A stretch of 15,993 nt of DNA from Rhodocyclaceae bacterium UBA6160 (GTDB taxonomy: Bacteria; Pseudomonadota; Gammaproteobacteria; Burkholderiales; Rhodocyclaceae). Below the pieces are notes generated by a model that was not told the DNA's origin, searched no databases, and was given only the letters and a program-made list of their open reading frames with translations. Below, in pieces: positions 6,622-14,645 of the stretch. A program made the translations under genes and the position numbers. The stretch is taken from positions 1-15,993 of the forward strand of contig DIUK01000104.1 of assembly GCA_002422995.1 (NCBI GenBank), in the 5' to 3' direction. Position 1 is the stretch's first letter, and every line of letters begins with the position of its first letter.

Positions 6622-6816
6622 GCCGCCAACAGCAACCACAATTTCAATATGGTCACCCGCCACAAGCTGGGTCTCGGCGTGGCGGCCTTTGGGCACGATC
6701 TCCCCATTTCGTTCGACCGCGACACGTTTTCCGCTGAGCTGGCGACTCTCCAGTAATGCGCTGACCGTAACACCCTCGGGCAGATTCAGCGCTTCGCCAT
6801 TAACGATAATTTCCAT
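6616..6816 (-). CDS. thiS: ThiS, sulfur carrier protein for thiazole synthesis
   Basis: This 66-residue ubiquitin-fold protein has the family's length and form: it starts Met-Glu-Ile-Ile-Val-Asn-Gly and ends in Gly-Gly-Gly, giving the C-terminal Gly-Gly tail that is adenylated by ThiF and converted to a thiocarboxylate. It passes the sulfur to ThiG, encoded next. The internal Arg-x-Val-Ala-Val-Glu-x-Asn-Gly-Glu-Ile-Val-Pro segment (about 31-43) is also typical. It starts nine bases after the ABC permease stop, so translation may be coupled; its own ribosome binding site is weak. No thiF is in the window. Confidence 0.95.
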   Translation of the reverse strand: MEIIVNGEALNLPEGVTVSALLESRQLSGKRVAVERNGEIVPKGRHAETQLVAGDHIEIVVAVGGG

Positions 6817-6825
6817 CCGTCAATT

Positions 6826-7632
6826 TTACTTCAGCAAACGCCGCTGCGTGAGGCGCAAAGCTATCCAGAACGCACCAAACGCTATCAGCAACAAGACGCC
6901 CACATGCAAGGCAATGTCAGCAGGCACTTGGCCAAACAACAGCGGGCGAACCAAAGCCACTGCATGCGTGAGCGGCAACCAGGCAGCAATGGCCTGTACC
7001 AAGGCCGGCAGTTGCGCAACCGGAAAAAACACCCCGCACAACAACACCATGGGCGTGAGTACCAGCGTGAAGTAATACATGAAGAATTCATAGCCTGGCG
7101 CCAAGGCCGTGATGATGAGCCCCAAGGCGGAAAACGCCAGGCCGGTTAAAAAGATCACCGGCAGCGCCCACCAGGCTAATGGCGAGGTAACAAAGCCCAA
7201 CAAGCTCACCACCAGCAAAATCGCGCTGCCAGACAAAGTGGCTTTCGATGCGGCCCATAACCATTCACCTGCCATCACATCATCCAAGGCCACCGGCGCA
7301 TACAAAATCGCTTCCCAGGTGCGTTGAATTGCCATGCGGGAATAAGCCGAATACAAGGCCTCGAACGAAGCGGCGTTCATGGTGGATGCGCATACTGTGC
7401 CGCTGGCCAAAAAAGCAATGTAAGGCACACCCGCGACCTGCGGCAACAAGCTGCCCAAGCCATAACCCAAGCCAAATAAATAAATCATCGGGTCTGCCAG
7501 ATTGCCCAGCAAAGAAGGAATGGCGAGCTTTTTCCAAACCAGGAAGTTGCGCTGCCAAACGGCCAAGGCGCGCTTTGATAATTGCGGCAAAGCCAACTGA
7601 TTCAAGGTTAGCGATTGACTCAAGATAAACAT
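6826..7632 (-). CDS. ABC-2 type transporter permease, NodJ-like
   Basis: From the ATG at 7632 this is a 268-residue integral membrane protein with about six helices. It resembles NodJ-type permeases: an early Arg-Asn-Phe-Leu-Val-Trp-Lys-Lys block (28-35), Gly-Leu-Gly-Tyr-Gly-Leu-Gly (54-60), a loop with Ala-Pro-Val-Ala-Leu-Asp-Asp-Val (112-119), Ala-Leu-Ala-Pro-Gly-Tyr (176-181) and Pro-Leu-Thr-His-Ala-Val (220-225). NodIJ-type systems export polysaccharides, lipo-oligosaccharides or drugs; the cargo here is unknown. The family normally has its ATPase (NodI) just upstream, but here a 260-base gap and a divergent RND operon follow instead. Further starts upstream (7665, 7698) would add 11 or 22 residues; none has a good ribosome binding site. 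It is the first gene of the thiS-thiG-trmB group. Confidence 0.87.
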   Translation of the reverse strand: MFILSQSLTLNQLALPQLSKRALAVWQRNFLVWKKLAIPSLLGNLADPMIYLFGLGYGLGSLLPQVAGVPYIAFLASGTVCASTMNAASFEALYSAYSRMAIQRTWEAILYAPVALDDVMAGEWLWAASKATLSGSAILLVVSLLGFVTSPLAWWALPVIFLTGLAFSALGLIITALAPGYEFFMYYFTLVLTPMVLLCGVFFPVAQLPALVQAIAAWLPLTHAVALVRPLLFGQVPADIALHVGVLLLIAFGAFWIALRLTQRRLLK

Positions 7633-7826
7633 TCCATCATTAAAAAATCCAAAGAACAATCGCATGCACAACCCACGCAAAGTGGATAAACAACGCAATC
7701 AGCATTTAAAAAGTCGGCGCTGGTGATACGGCGAAGCATGCCGAGTAAAAGCCGCTATCGTACTCTGTAACACGTGAATCAAACATTGCAATGCATACAT
7801 CACAACATATAAACAATTTTTCTACC

Positions 7827-7854
7827 TTGCAGGGCAAGACTCACTTGTTATACT
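7827..7854 (+). promoter_or_regulatory. Candidate sigma-70 promoter for the RND operon
   Basis: TATACT (7849-7854, five of six consensus bases) is preceded after 16 bases by TTGCAG (7827-7832), a poor -35. The upstream stretch is AT-rich. The -35 lies inside a small inverted repeat, CTTGC-AGG-GCAAG (7826-7838), which could be an operator. It is 60 bases before the chosen start of the adaptor gene. The rest of the 7633-7893 gap holds no gene that I can support. Confidence 0.4.
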
Positions 7855-7914
7855 GAACCGAAAGTCATCTATACCTCTCGTCACTCCTCCGCTTTGAGAA
7901 ACTTAAAAATCGCA

Positions 7915-8925
7915 ATGCGCATTCTTTTTATCATGAGCGTTATTTTTCTCGCCGCCTGCTCCGGTGAAGAAAAAGCAAAGACAACGGCAGCGCCCATAAC
8001 CGTTGTATTGGCAGCAAGAATAGAACCTGCAGTGGCCAGCACGTACCAATTAACCGGCGTGGTGCGCGCACGCCAAGAGGCATCACTGGCGTTTCGTCTG
8101 CCTGGTGAAATTCGCCAGCGGTTAATCAAAGCGGGTGATCACGTTAATGCCGGGCAAGTACTCATGACGCTGGACCCGCGTGACGCAGAACAACAACTCG
8201 CTGCCGCACGCACCCAGTCGGCAACAGCCCAGGCCAACCGCCAGCGTCTGGCAGACTTACGCAACAAAAACTTTATCAGCCAACAAGCGCTGGATAACGC
8301 GGTAAGCAACGCCACTACCGCGCAAGCGGCGATGACCCAAGCCAGCAATGCGGCAAGCTATACCCGCATGACAGCACCTGCCGCAGGCATTGTCATGGAA
8401 GTCACCGGCGAAGTGGGTCAGGTTGTCGCGCCAGGCCAAGCCGTCGCCACGCTGGCTTACGCCGGCCAGCGCGAAGTGGAAGTATTTATTCCTGAAATTC
8501 GCCTGGCTACGCTCACCAAACAGGCACAGGCACATCTCTTTGGCAGTGCAACGACAGCCCACACCACGCTGCGTGAAGTGGCCGGTGCAGCAGACCCGGC
8601 AACCCGCACATGGCGCGCGCGGTATTTGCTTTTAGGCGAAGCCGCCAACTGGCCGCTGGGCGCCACAGTCAGCCTGATTTTGAACACGCCAGACACCCGC
8701 CAGTCTCCATTAAAACGCGTCCCCGTCGGCGCCGTGCTGGATAAAGGCCAAGGCACCATGGTATGGGTCATTCGTGAAGGCAAAGCACATCCCACGCCCG
8801 TCAAACTCATGTATGTAGACAACGAATACGCTGTCATCGACACGGACTTAGCCGAGGGCACGCCAGTTGTTGCGCTGGGGTTGCATACATTGAAACCTGG
8901 CCAGACAGTAAAAATACGTCCATGA
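7915..8925 (+). CDS. RND efflux periplasmic adaptor (membrane fusion protein), lipoprotein
   Basis: This 336-residue protein is an HlyD/AcrA-type adaptor. It starts with a short lipoprotein signal with lipobox Leu-Ala-Ala-Cys, giving lipidated C15. The two halves of the lipoyl (barrel-sandwich) domain are at about 55-90 and 150-185, the second with Met-Thr-Ala-Pro-Ala-Ala-Gly; they flank a short coiled-coil hairpin (about 92-148) rich in Ala and Gln. Beta-barrel and membrane-proximal domains follow. The adaptor links the inner-membrane pump to an outer-membrane channel. I chose the ATG at 7915; an in-frame TTG at 7894 would add seven residues and a more basic signal start, and neither has a strong ribosome binding site. 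The stop overlaps the next start as ATGA, so pump and adaptor are translationally coupled. Confidence 0.92.
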   Translation: MRILFIMSVIFLAACSGEEKAKTTAAPITVVLAARIEPAVASTYQLTGVVRARQEASLAFRLPGEIRQRLIKAGDHVNAGQVLMTLDPRDAEQQLAAARTQSATAQANRQRLADLRNKNFISQQALDNAVSNATTAQAAMTQASNAASYTRMTAPAAGIVMEVTGEVGQVVAPGQAVATLAYAGQREVEVFIPEIRLATLTKQAQAHLFGSATTAHTTLREVAGAADPATRTWRARYLLLGEAANWPLGATVSLILNTPDTRQSPLKRVPVGAVLDKGQGTMVWVIREGKAHPTPVKLMYVDNEYAVIDTDLAEGTPVVALGLHTLKPGQTVKIRP

Positions 8926-11900
8926 GTTTTAACCTTGCGGCACTGGCCGTACGCGAACGCTCGCTCACTTTGTTTTTTTTGCTGCTGACTGCGGCCGTTG
9001 GCGTATCGTCATTTTTTTCGCTAGGCCGCGCAGAAGATCCCATGCTATCGGTTCGACTCATGATGGTCTCGGCTGTATGGCCCGGTGCATCGGCTCAGCA
9101 GATGCAAGAACAAGTCGCCGATCCGCTGGAAAAGCGGCTGCGCGATGTGGAATACATGGACAAGATTGAAACCACATCGCGCCCCGGACGTGTGGATATT
9201 TTGCTCGAAATGAAAGACTCCGCGCCAGGCAAAAAAATTGCGGACTTTTTCTATCAAGTGCGCAAACGCATGCAGGATGAGGCGCCTTTTTTACCGCCCG
9301 GCGTCCAGGGGCCCTTCATCAACGATGAATTTTCTGACGTATATTTTTCACTCTATGCGCTCTCTGCGCCGGGACTGCCGCCGCGCCTGCTCGTGCGCGA
9401 AGCCGAACGTTTGCGTACCGAGCTCACGCGTATCGCCAGCGTGCAAAAAGTACGTCTTATTGGCGAGCGTCCGCAACGCGTGTTTGTGGACTTAAACCCG
9501 CAACAAATGAGCAGTCTGGGCGTGCAGTCAGCCCAAGTGATTGATGCACTGGATGCTTACAACCGCTTGATGCCTGCAGGTCTGATTGAAACACGCGGGC
9601 CGCGACTTTACTGGCGAGTAGATGCAGATCTGGCCGATCTGGAGGCCATTCGCGCGGTGCCAATCCGTATCGGTGAACGGCTGATTCGCCTGGGCGACAT
9701 TGCCCGGGTTGAACGCGGCTATGAGGATCCGCCAAACTATCTGATTCGCGTCAATGGGCAGGAGTCGATTGTCATTGGCGTAGTGATGCAACCTGGTGAA
9801 GATGGCCTGGCATTAGGCGCGCGGCTGGACGCAGTGCATGATGAGCTGACCCGCACCTTGCCTGCCGGCATGACATTTGATAAATATATTAACCAGGGGG
9901 CAGTCATTGCGGGTGCGGTCAACCTGTTTCAGTTGAAGTTTTTGATCGCCGTGGCGGTTGTCATGCTGGTGAGTTTTTTTGCGCTCGGCCTGCGCGCCGG
10001 GCTGATTGTCGGCATCACTGTGCCGCTAACGCTCGGCATGGCATTTTTGCTCATGCAACTGCGCGGCATCAGCCTGGACAGAATGTCGCTTGGCGCCTTG
10101 ATCATCGCACTCGGCCTATTGGTAGATGACGCGATTATCGCTATCGAGATGATGCTGGTGAAAATCAACGATGGCTGGAACCGGATAGAAGCCGCCGCGC
10201 ACATCTGGAAGGCGACTGCAGCACCCATGCTGTCCGGCACGCTGATCGCCGTGATCGGCTTTTTCCCGATTGCATTTGCCCAGTCCGGCGTGGGCGAATA
10301 TGCAGGCAACATTTTCTGGGTCCTGGGCTTTGCCCTGCTCGCCTCGTGGCTTGTAGCCGTGACTTTTACACCTTATCTTGGCGTACAACTTTTAGGCAAT
10401 TCAGACAAAAACTCACACAGCAACACAACACCTGCTGATGAAAAAAATGCTCATGGCCTGCACAGCGCTCAATACGAAACGTCCACTTATCGCCGCTTGC
10501 GTGGTTTGATCGAAGCTTGCATCGTGCATCGCAAAAAAGTCGTCCTGGCAACCTTGGGCATTTTTATCATCTCGTTGCTGGGACTGAACTTTGTCGTCAA
10601 AAAACATTTCTTCCCTAATTCAGACCGTGCCGAAGTGTTGGTCACCGTCTTCTTGCCTGAAGGCAGCAGCTTTGCAGCGACCGATCGACTCGTCAACCGC
10701 ATTGAAGGCATTTTGCAAGACAAAAAAGAAATCACCTCAGTCGCCGCTTACGTGGGTGCAGGCGCGCCACGCTTTTTTCTCGGCCTCAATCAAGAGCCGC
10801 CCAACCCCGCCTTTGCCAAGATTGTTGCCATGGCAAAAAACCGCGAAGCACGTGACGCAGTCATTGCCGACCTGCAACGCCGTGTGGATCAAGGGGACTT
10901 TCCCGAAGCACGTGTGCGCGTGCATCGACTGCAACTGGGCCCCCCGATTATCTGGCCAGTGGGCTTTCGAGCCATCGGACCGGATCCGCAAGTCGTGAGA
11001 AAAATTGCCAGCGACATGCGCGACTTGATGGCACAACACCCTAATGTCGCCGATGCGCATCTTGACTGGGGCGACCGGGTACCTGTCATGCACATCAAAC
11101 TCGATGCTGATCGCCTGCGCGCCATTGGCCTCACCCCGCGCGAATTAGCCAGCCAGCTGCAACTGGGCTGGGGTGGTTTACCAGCCATTCAATTGCGCGA
11201 AGACATTCGCAGTGTGCAGCTGCTGGTGCGCATCAAGCCTGATGCCAGCCGCTCGCTGGCCGACACCCCGATCAAAACCCAGGACGGACGAAATATCACG
11301 CTGGCACAAGCCGGGTTGATTGAAGTTCGCAACGAAGACCCTGTGCTCATGCGCTACAACCGCAGTCCGTTTATTGCTGTGCATAGCGATATCAAAGGCG
11401 ATGCTGAAGCCTCGGACATCATGGCCACACTCTGGAAAAAACTGGCGCCCATGCGTGCCAGTCTCCCGGATGGCTACCGCATCGAAATTGGCGGCACCAA
11501 TGAAACCGCGCTGGAAGATGAAGCAGCGATTCAAAAAATGCAGCCTGTCATGCTGGCCATGATGCTGACCATCATCATGCTGCAAATGCGCAGTTTTTCT
11601 GGCACCTTCATGGTGCTGGCAACGGCGCCCTTGGGCGTGATTGGCGCAACACCGGCGCTTTTGCTGGCCAACAAGCCCTTCGGCTTTATCGCCCTGCTGG
11701 GCTTGATTGGCTTAGCAGGCATCCTGATGCGCAATACACTCATCCTGACCAAACAAATTGACGACAATCTGGCGTTGGGCATGCCCTCCTGGACTGCCCT
11801 GCGCGAAGCTACCGTGCAGCGCACGCGCCCTGTGCTGCTAACGGCAGTCGCCGCTGCATTTGCCTTTGTGCCGCTCACCACCGATGCCCAGTGGGGGCCA

Positions 11901-12011
11901 ATGGCTTATGTGCTTATCGGCGGTACCCTGGTTGGCACGCTCATCACGCTGCTCTTTTTACCCGCGCTCTACGCGCTGTGGTTCAAAGTCAAACAACCTG
12001 CACTTGCCTAA
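8922..12011 (+). CDS. RND family efflux pump permease (AcrB-type)
   Basis: This 1029-residue protein has the complete AcrB-type duplicated plan: helix 1 (about 12-33), a large periplasmic loop, helices 2-6 (about 338-490), helix 7 (540-560), a second periplasmic loop and helices 8-12 (about 872-1023). The proton-relay aspartates of helix 4 are present as D402 and D403 in Leu-Val-Asp-Asp-Ala. In helix 10 the usual lysine is replaced by R937 (Met-Arg-Asn). Two Asp residues in helix 4 point to a hydrophobic/amphiphilic drug exporter rather than a heavy-metal pump. Residues 492-518 form an Asn/His/Thr-rich cytosolic linker. The gene starts in an ATGA overlap with the adaptor gene. No TolC-like gene is present, so the outer channel must be encoded elsewhere. 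Substrate unknown. Confidence 0.95.
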   Translation: MSFNLAALAVRERSLTLFFLLLTAAVGVSSFFSLGRAEDPMLSVRLMMVSAVWPGASAQQMQEQVADPLEKRLRDVEYMDKIETTSRPGRVDILLEMKDSAPGKKIADFFYQVRKRMQDEAPFLPPGVQGPFINDEFSDVYFSLYALSAPGLPPRLLVREAERLRTELTRIASVQKVRLIGERPQRVFVDLNPQQMSSLGVQSAQVIDALDAYNRLMPAGLIETRGPRLYWRVDADLADLEAIRAVPIRIGERLIRLGDIARVERGYEDPPNYLIRVNGQESIVIGVVMQPGEDGLALGARLDAVHDELTRTLPAGMTFDKYINQGAVIAGAVNLFQLKFLIAVAVVMLVSFFALGLRAGLIVGITVPLTLGMAFLLMQLRGISLDRMSLGALIIALGLLVDDAIIAIEMMLVKINDGWNRIEAAAHIWKATAAPMLSGTLIAVIGFFPIAFAQSGVGEYAGNIFWVLGFALLASWLVAVTFTPYLGVQLLGNSDKNSHSNTTPADEKNAHGLHSAQYETSTYRRLRGLIEACIVHRKKVVLATLGIFIISLLGLNFVVKKHFFPNSDRAEVLVTVFLPEGSSFAATDRLVNRIEGILQDKKEITSVAAYVGAGAPRFFLGLNQEPPNPAFAKIVAMAKNREARDAVIADLQRRVDQGDFPEARVRVHRLQLGPPIIWPVGFRAIGPDPQVVRKIASDMRDLMAQHPNVADAHLDWGDRVPVMHIKLDADRLRAIGLTPRELASQLQLGWGGLPAIQLREDIRSVQLLVRIKPDASRSLADTPIKTQDGRNITLAQAGLIEVRNEDPVLMRYNRSPFIAVHSDIKGDAEASDIMATLWKKLAPMRASLPDGYRIEIGGTNETALEDEAAIQKMQPVMLAMMLTIIMLQMRSFSGTFMVLATAPLGVIGATPALLLANKPFGFIALLGLIGLAGILMRNTLILTKQIDDNLALGMPSWTALREATVQRTRPVLLTAVAAAFAFVPLTTDAQWGPMAYVLIGGTLVGTLITLLFLPALYALWFKVKQPALA

Positions 12012-12022
12012 AATAAAATTTT

Positions 12023-12244
12023 ATGGAACCACGACTGACCGAACTCGAAATCAAGCTTAATCTTGCCGAAGACGCCATTGACGCACTCAACCACACTCTC
12101 TTTCGACAACAGCAGCAAATTGATCTGCTGCAAGCGCAAATGCGTGAGCTTTATCGGCAAAGTCAAACCACTGATTCCACAGACGCTGCCGAGGCATTAA
12201 ATCAACCCGCCGACCCGCGCGCAGAAATTCCGCCACACTACTGA
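12023..12244 (+). CDS. slyX: SlyX family protein
   Basis: This 73-residue protein fits SlyX in length and plan. Residues 1-45 have a heptad-like Leu/Ile pattern with a Phe-Arg-Gln-Gln-Gln-Gln-Ile-Asp block (about 27-34), predicting a coiled coil. A variable acidic linker follows, and the protein ends in Pro-Pro-His-Tyr, the family's typical terminus. SlyX was named from its position next to slyD in enterobacteria; its biochemical role is not established. It starts 11 bases after the RND permease stop without a clear ribosome binding site, so it is probably read on the same transcript. I see no sign of a functional link to efflux. Confidence 0.9.
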   Translation: MEPRLTELEIKLNLAEDAIDALNHTLFRQQQQIDLLQAQMRELYRQSQTTDSTDAAEALNQPADPRAEIPPHY

Positions 12245-12295
12245 CAGCGCGCAACCTGTTTTTGCCGCAGTGCGCCATCCCGATAAATCAAATTT

Positions 12296-12871
12296 ATGGA
12301 ATCCTTACTTATTTCCACGGGTGTTGTCGCCCTCGCTGAAATGGGCGACAAAACACAGTTACTGGCTTTTATCCTGGCTGCGCGTTTTAAAAAACCAGTG
12401 CCCATCATCCTCGGCATTCTTTGTGCAACGCTCATCAATCATGGCCTGGCCGGCGCGCTGGGCGCATGGATTACCAGCCTGCTGAGTCCGGAGGTCATGC
12501 GCTGGATTCTGGGTTTATCGTTTATCGGCATGGCGATCTGGACCTTGATTCCAGATGAGATCGAGGAAGAAGAAACGCAAGTCGCCCAGCGCATGGGCGT
12601 TTTTGGTGCGACCCTGGTCACCTTCTTTCTCGCTGAAATGGGTGACAAAACCCAGCTCGCCACCGTCGCGCTCGCCGCGCACTACGCCACGCCAGCGCTC
12701 GTTATTGCAGGCACGACGCTGGGCATGTTGCTGGCCGATGTACCCGCTGTTTTTGTTGGCAACAAATTTGCTGAAAAAATCCCCATGAAACTTGTCCATC
12801 GGATTGCCGCAGGCATCTTCGCCTCGATGGGTTTGCTCACCCTGTTGCGGGTGGAAAAATTGTTCAGCTAA
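12296..12871 (+). CDS. TMEM165/GDT1 (UPF0016) family cation transporter
   Basis: This 191-residue protein has two homologous halves of about three helices each. Each half begins with the family's signature Glu-Met-Gly-Asp-Lys-Thr-Gln (15-21 and 114-120), whose acidic residues are expected to bind the transported ion. The halves are joined by an acidic linker (Asp-Glu-Ile-Glu-Glu-Glu-Glu-Thr, 87-94). Members export Mn2+ or exchange Ca2+/Mn2+ for protons; bacterial relatives protect against manganese excess. The ion here is inferred from the family. It begins 51 bases after slyX, too short a gap for a yybP-ykoY manganese riboswitch, and I see no strong ribosome binding site. It ends 22 bases from the convergent ccmI stop. 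Confidence 0.93.
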   Translation: MESLLISTGVVALAEMGDKTQLLAFILAARFKKPVPIILGILCATLINHGLAGALGAWITSLLSPEVMRWILGLSFIGMAIWTLIPDEIEEEETQVAQRMGVFGATLVTFFLAEMGDKTQLATVALAAHYATPALVIAGTTLGMLLADVPAVFVGNKFAEKIPMKLVHRIAAGIFASMGLLTLLRVEKLFS

Positions 12872-12893
12872 AAATACACAGCCTGGACAATGC

Positions 12894-14177
12894 TTACTTG
12901 ACCACCTGGTCAATCACTACCTGAATGCCTTTTGTCCCCGGCTTTACCGGCGCGCTGCTGCCAGTTAAATCACCACTGGCAGGCATGGCCTGCCCGGTTT
13001 TAGATACCCGGACTTCAATGCGTAACTCTTTCGCTGTCGAGATTTTATTTTCCGGCGCCATCGCCTGCGTGTCATCCAAATGAAAATCCAGCGGCAAATC
13101 AGCTACGCGGGCTTGTTGAATAGCCAGCGGCATGCGCGGTCCATTCACGGCACGGGCGAAAATGAAAACCGTTTCATCCGGTTTGGTTTGCGCGCGTAGC
13201 GCAGGGCTAAGCGCCACGCGACCGCTAACGGCGCTGGCGATCGCCGTATCAGGTGCAGCAGTTACATTAGTCGCTTTGGCTACTGGCGCCGTATCATCAG
13301 CGCCGACTTTTATCCCACCCGCCTCGCGCGCCTTGGCGATACCTGCGGCAATATTGCGCACTTCCTCTGAACCGGGATCAAACTGCTTTTTCAGTTGCTC
13401 CCAATGCGCAATGGCCACGTTATATCGAGCTTCTTCAAACGCTGCTGCGCCTGCAAAATAAAGCGCTTTGCCATTATTAGGTTCAAGCTTTAGCGCTTGC
13501 AAAATCAGCTCGCCAGGACGGCCGGCAAGGCTGCCATTTTTTTGCGCCAGAATTTCAGCCAGATCAGCCAACAATGCGGCATCCTGATTGATCTTGGGCC
13601 CAACTCGCCCCAGCGCACGCTCGGCCTCATCCAGCCGACCCGTGAGCCTATAAGCTCGTGCAAGCATCGCCCAGCCTTCGGGGTTATCCGGATTCTTCTG
13701 CATTTTTTCTTCCAGTTTGGCAATCAGCGCATTCACTTTGGCCAAGGCTTCTGCATTATCGTTGCGGGTGGCGCCTTCAGTCAGCCCTGCAGGATTGCCC
13801 ACCAGGAAATACAAGCCTGTCGCAAGCACACAAACAAAGACACTCAACGCCAATCCATCACGCCAGGATTTAGCGCCGGACGCACTGATATCCTGTGGCT
13901 GCGAGACATCCTCAAGTAACTGCCGTTGCAATTCTTCTTGCGCTTGCGCATAACCCGTTGCGGAGATCACGCCATTTTTATAGTCGCGTTCAATCTCTGC
14001 CAGACGATCGCGGTGGATCGTGGTGTTGAGCAGAGCCGGAAAATTATGCGCGGCGGTATCCAGCGGGATGGCACTGGTGGCACGGTGCTGCGCTGTTCGC
14101 CTGCGCCACCAGGGGTACAACAATGAAATAAGGGTAACCAGCAGCAGCGCCGTAACGGCGAAAGTAAAAAGTATCAT
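12894..14177 (-). CDS. ccmI: CcmI, cytochrome c maturation protein with TPR domain
   Basis: This 427-residue protein has the CcmI plan: helix 1 (about 3-21), a cytoplasmic loop (22-107) with a Arg-Leu-Ala-Glu-Ile-Glu-Arg-Asp-Tyr segment and a leucine-zipper-like stretch, helix 2 (about 108-127), then a periplasmic part. That part holds TPR-like helices (about 140-285, for example Ala-Met-Leu-Ala-Arg-Ala-Tyr at 170-176) and a C-terminal beta-rich domain (about 315-427), as in the long CcmH of enterobacteria. CcmI binds the C-terminal helix of apocytochrome c and hands it to CcmF and CcmH for heme attachment. It starts six bases after ccmH stops and is the last ccm gene of the operon here. Confidence 0.93.
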   Translation of the reverse strand: MILFTFAVTALLLVTLISLLYPWWRRRTAQHRATSAIPLDTAAHNFPALLNTTIHRDRLAEIERDYKNGVISATGYAQAQEELQRQLLEDVSQPQDISASGAKSWRDGLALSVFVCVLATGLYFLVGNPAGLTEGATRNDNAEALAKVNALIAKLEEKMQKNPDNPEGWAMLARAYRLTGRLDEAERALGRVGPKINQDAALLADLAEILAQKNGSLAGRPGELILQALKLEPNNGKALYFAGAAAFEEARYNVAIAHWEQLKKQFDPGSEEVRNIAAGIAKAREAGGIKVGADDTAPVAKATNVTAAPDTAIASAVSGRVALSPALRAQTKPDETVFIFARAVNGPRMPLAIQQARVADLPLDFHLDDTQAMAPENKISTAKELRIEVRVSKTGQAMPASGDLTGSSAPVKPGTKGIQVVIDQVVK

Positions 14178-14183
14178 GCGTTT

Positions 14184-14645
14184 TTATTGATCCGTTTTAT
14201 CCAGCAAGGATGCAGCCAGCGTGCGTTGCTCATCAGAAAGCCCAGACGTTGCAACGAGCTGGCGACGACGGCGCAGCAGCCAGATCAAGGTGATCAAGCC
14301 GCCCCCCATGAGCAAAAATGGCCCGCCCCACAGTAACCATGTAGTCGGCTTGACCGGTGGTCGGTAGAGCACAAAATCGCCATACCGCGCGACCATGAAA
14401 TCAAGAATTTCCTGATCGGTTTTACCCTCGGCAATCATTTTGCGTATCTCGCGCCTCAGGTCATTCGCCAGATCAGCCCGCGAGCCCGCCAGAGATTCGT
14501 TCTGGCAAACGAGGCAGCGGAGCTCTTCGCTGATCGCCACCAAACGTTTTTCCACGGTCTCGTCAGCCGCCAGCAGCGGTGCTTCTGCGGCAAAAGCCAT
14601 TCTGGCTGCCAGCACGATAAACAGGCATACAAGCCAACGCTTCAT
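14184..14645 (-). CDS. ccmH: CcmH, cytochrome c maturation thiol-disulfide protein
   Basis: This 153-residue protein has a signal peptide (about 1-19, cleavage near Ala-Phe-Ala), a periplasmic three-helix domain and one C-terminal membrane helix (about 103-124) followed by a basic Arg-Arg-Arg-Arg. The redox motif Leu-Arg-Cys-Leu-Val-Cys-Gln is at 42-48 (C44, C47). CcmH (short form, also called CycL) takes part in reducing the haem-binding CxxCH of apocytochrome c, with CcmG. The ATG overlaps the ccmG stop as ATGA. This short CcmH plus separate CcmI corresponds to the single long CcmH of E. coli. Confidence 0.95.
   Translation of the reverse strand: MKRWLVCLFIVLAARMAFAAEAPLLAADETVEKRLVAISEELRCLVCQNESLAGSRADLANDLRREIRKMIAEGKTDQEILDFMVARYGDFVLYRPPVKPTTWLLWGGPFLLMGGGLITLIWLLRRRRQLVATSGLSDEQRTLAASLLDKTDQ

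Noticed and set aside
6817..6825. TPP riboswitch upstream of thiS or thiG
   Set aside because: The permease gene ends nine bases before thiS, and the 51-base thiS-thiG gap lacks the conserved thi-box segments.
7774..7812. Short GTG-initiated leader peptide frame in the permease/RND gap
   Set aside because: Twelve codons, no ribosome binding site and no attenuator-like structure; likely chance.
12245..12295. yybP-ykoY manganese riboswitch ahead of the GDT1-type transporter
   Set aside because: Only 51 bases are available, less than the known aptamer needs, and no matching stem pattern is visible.
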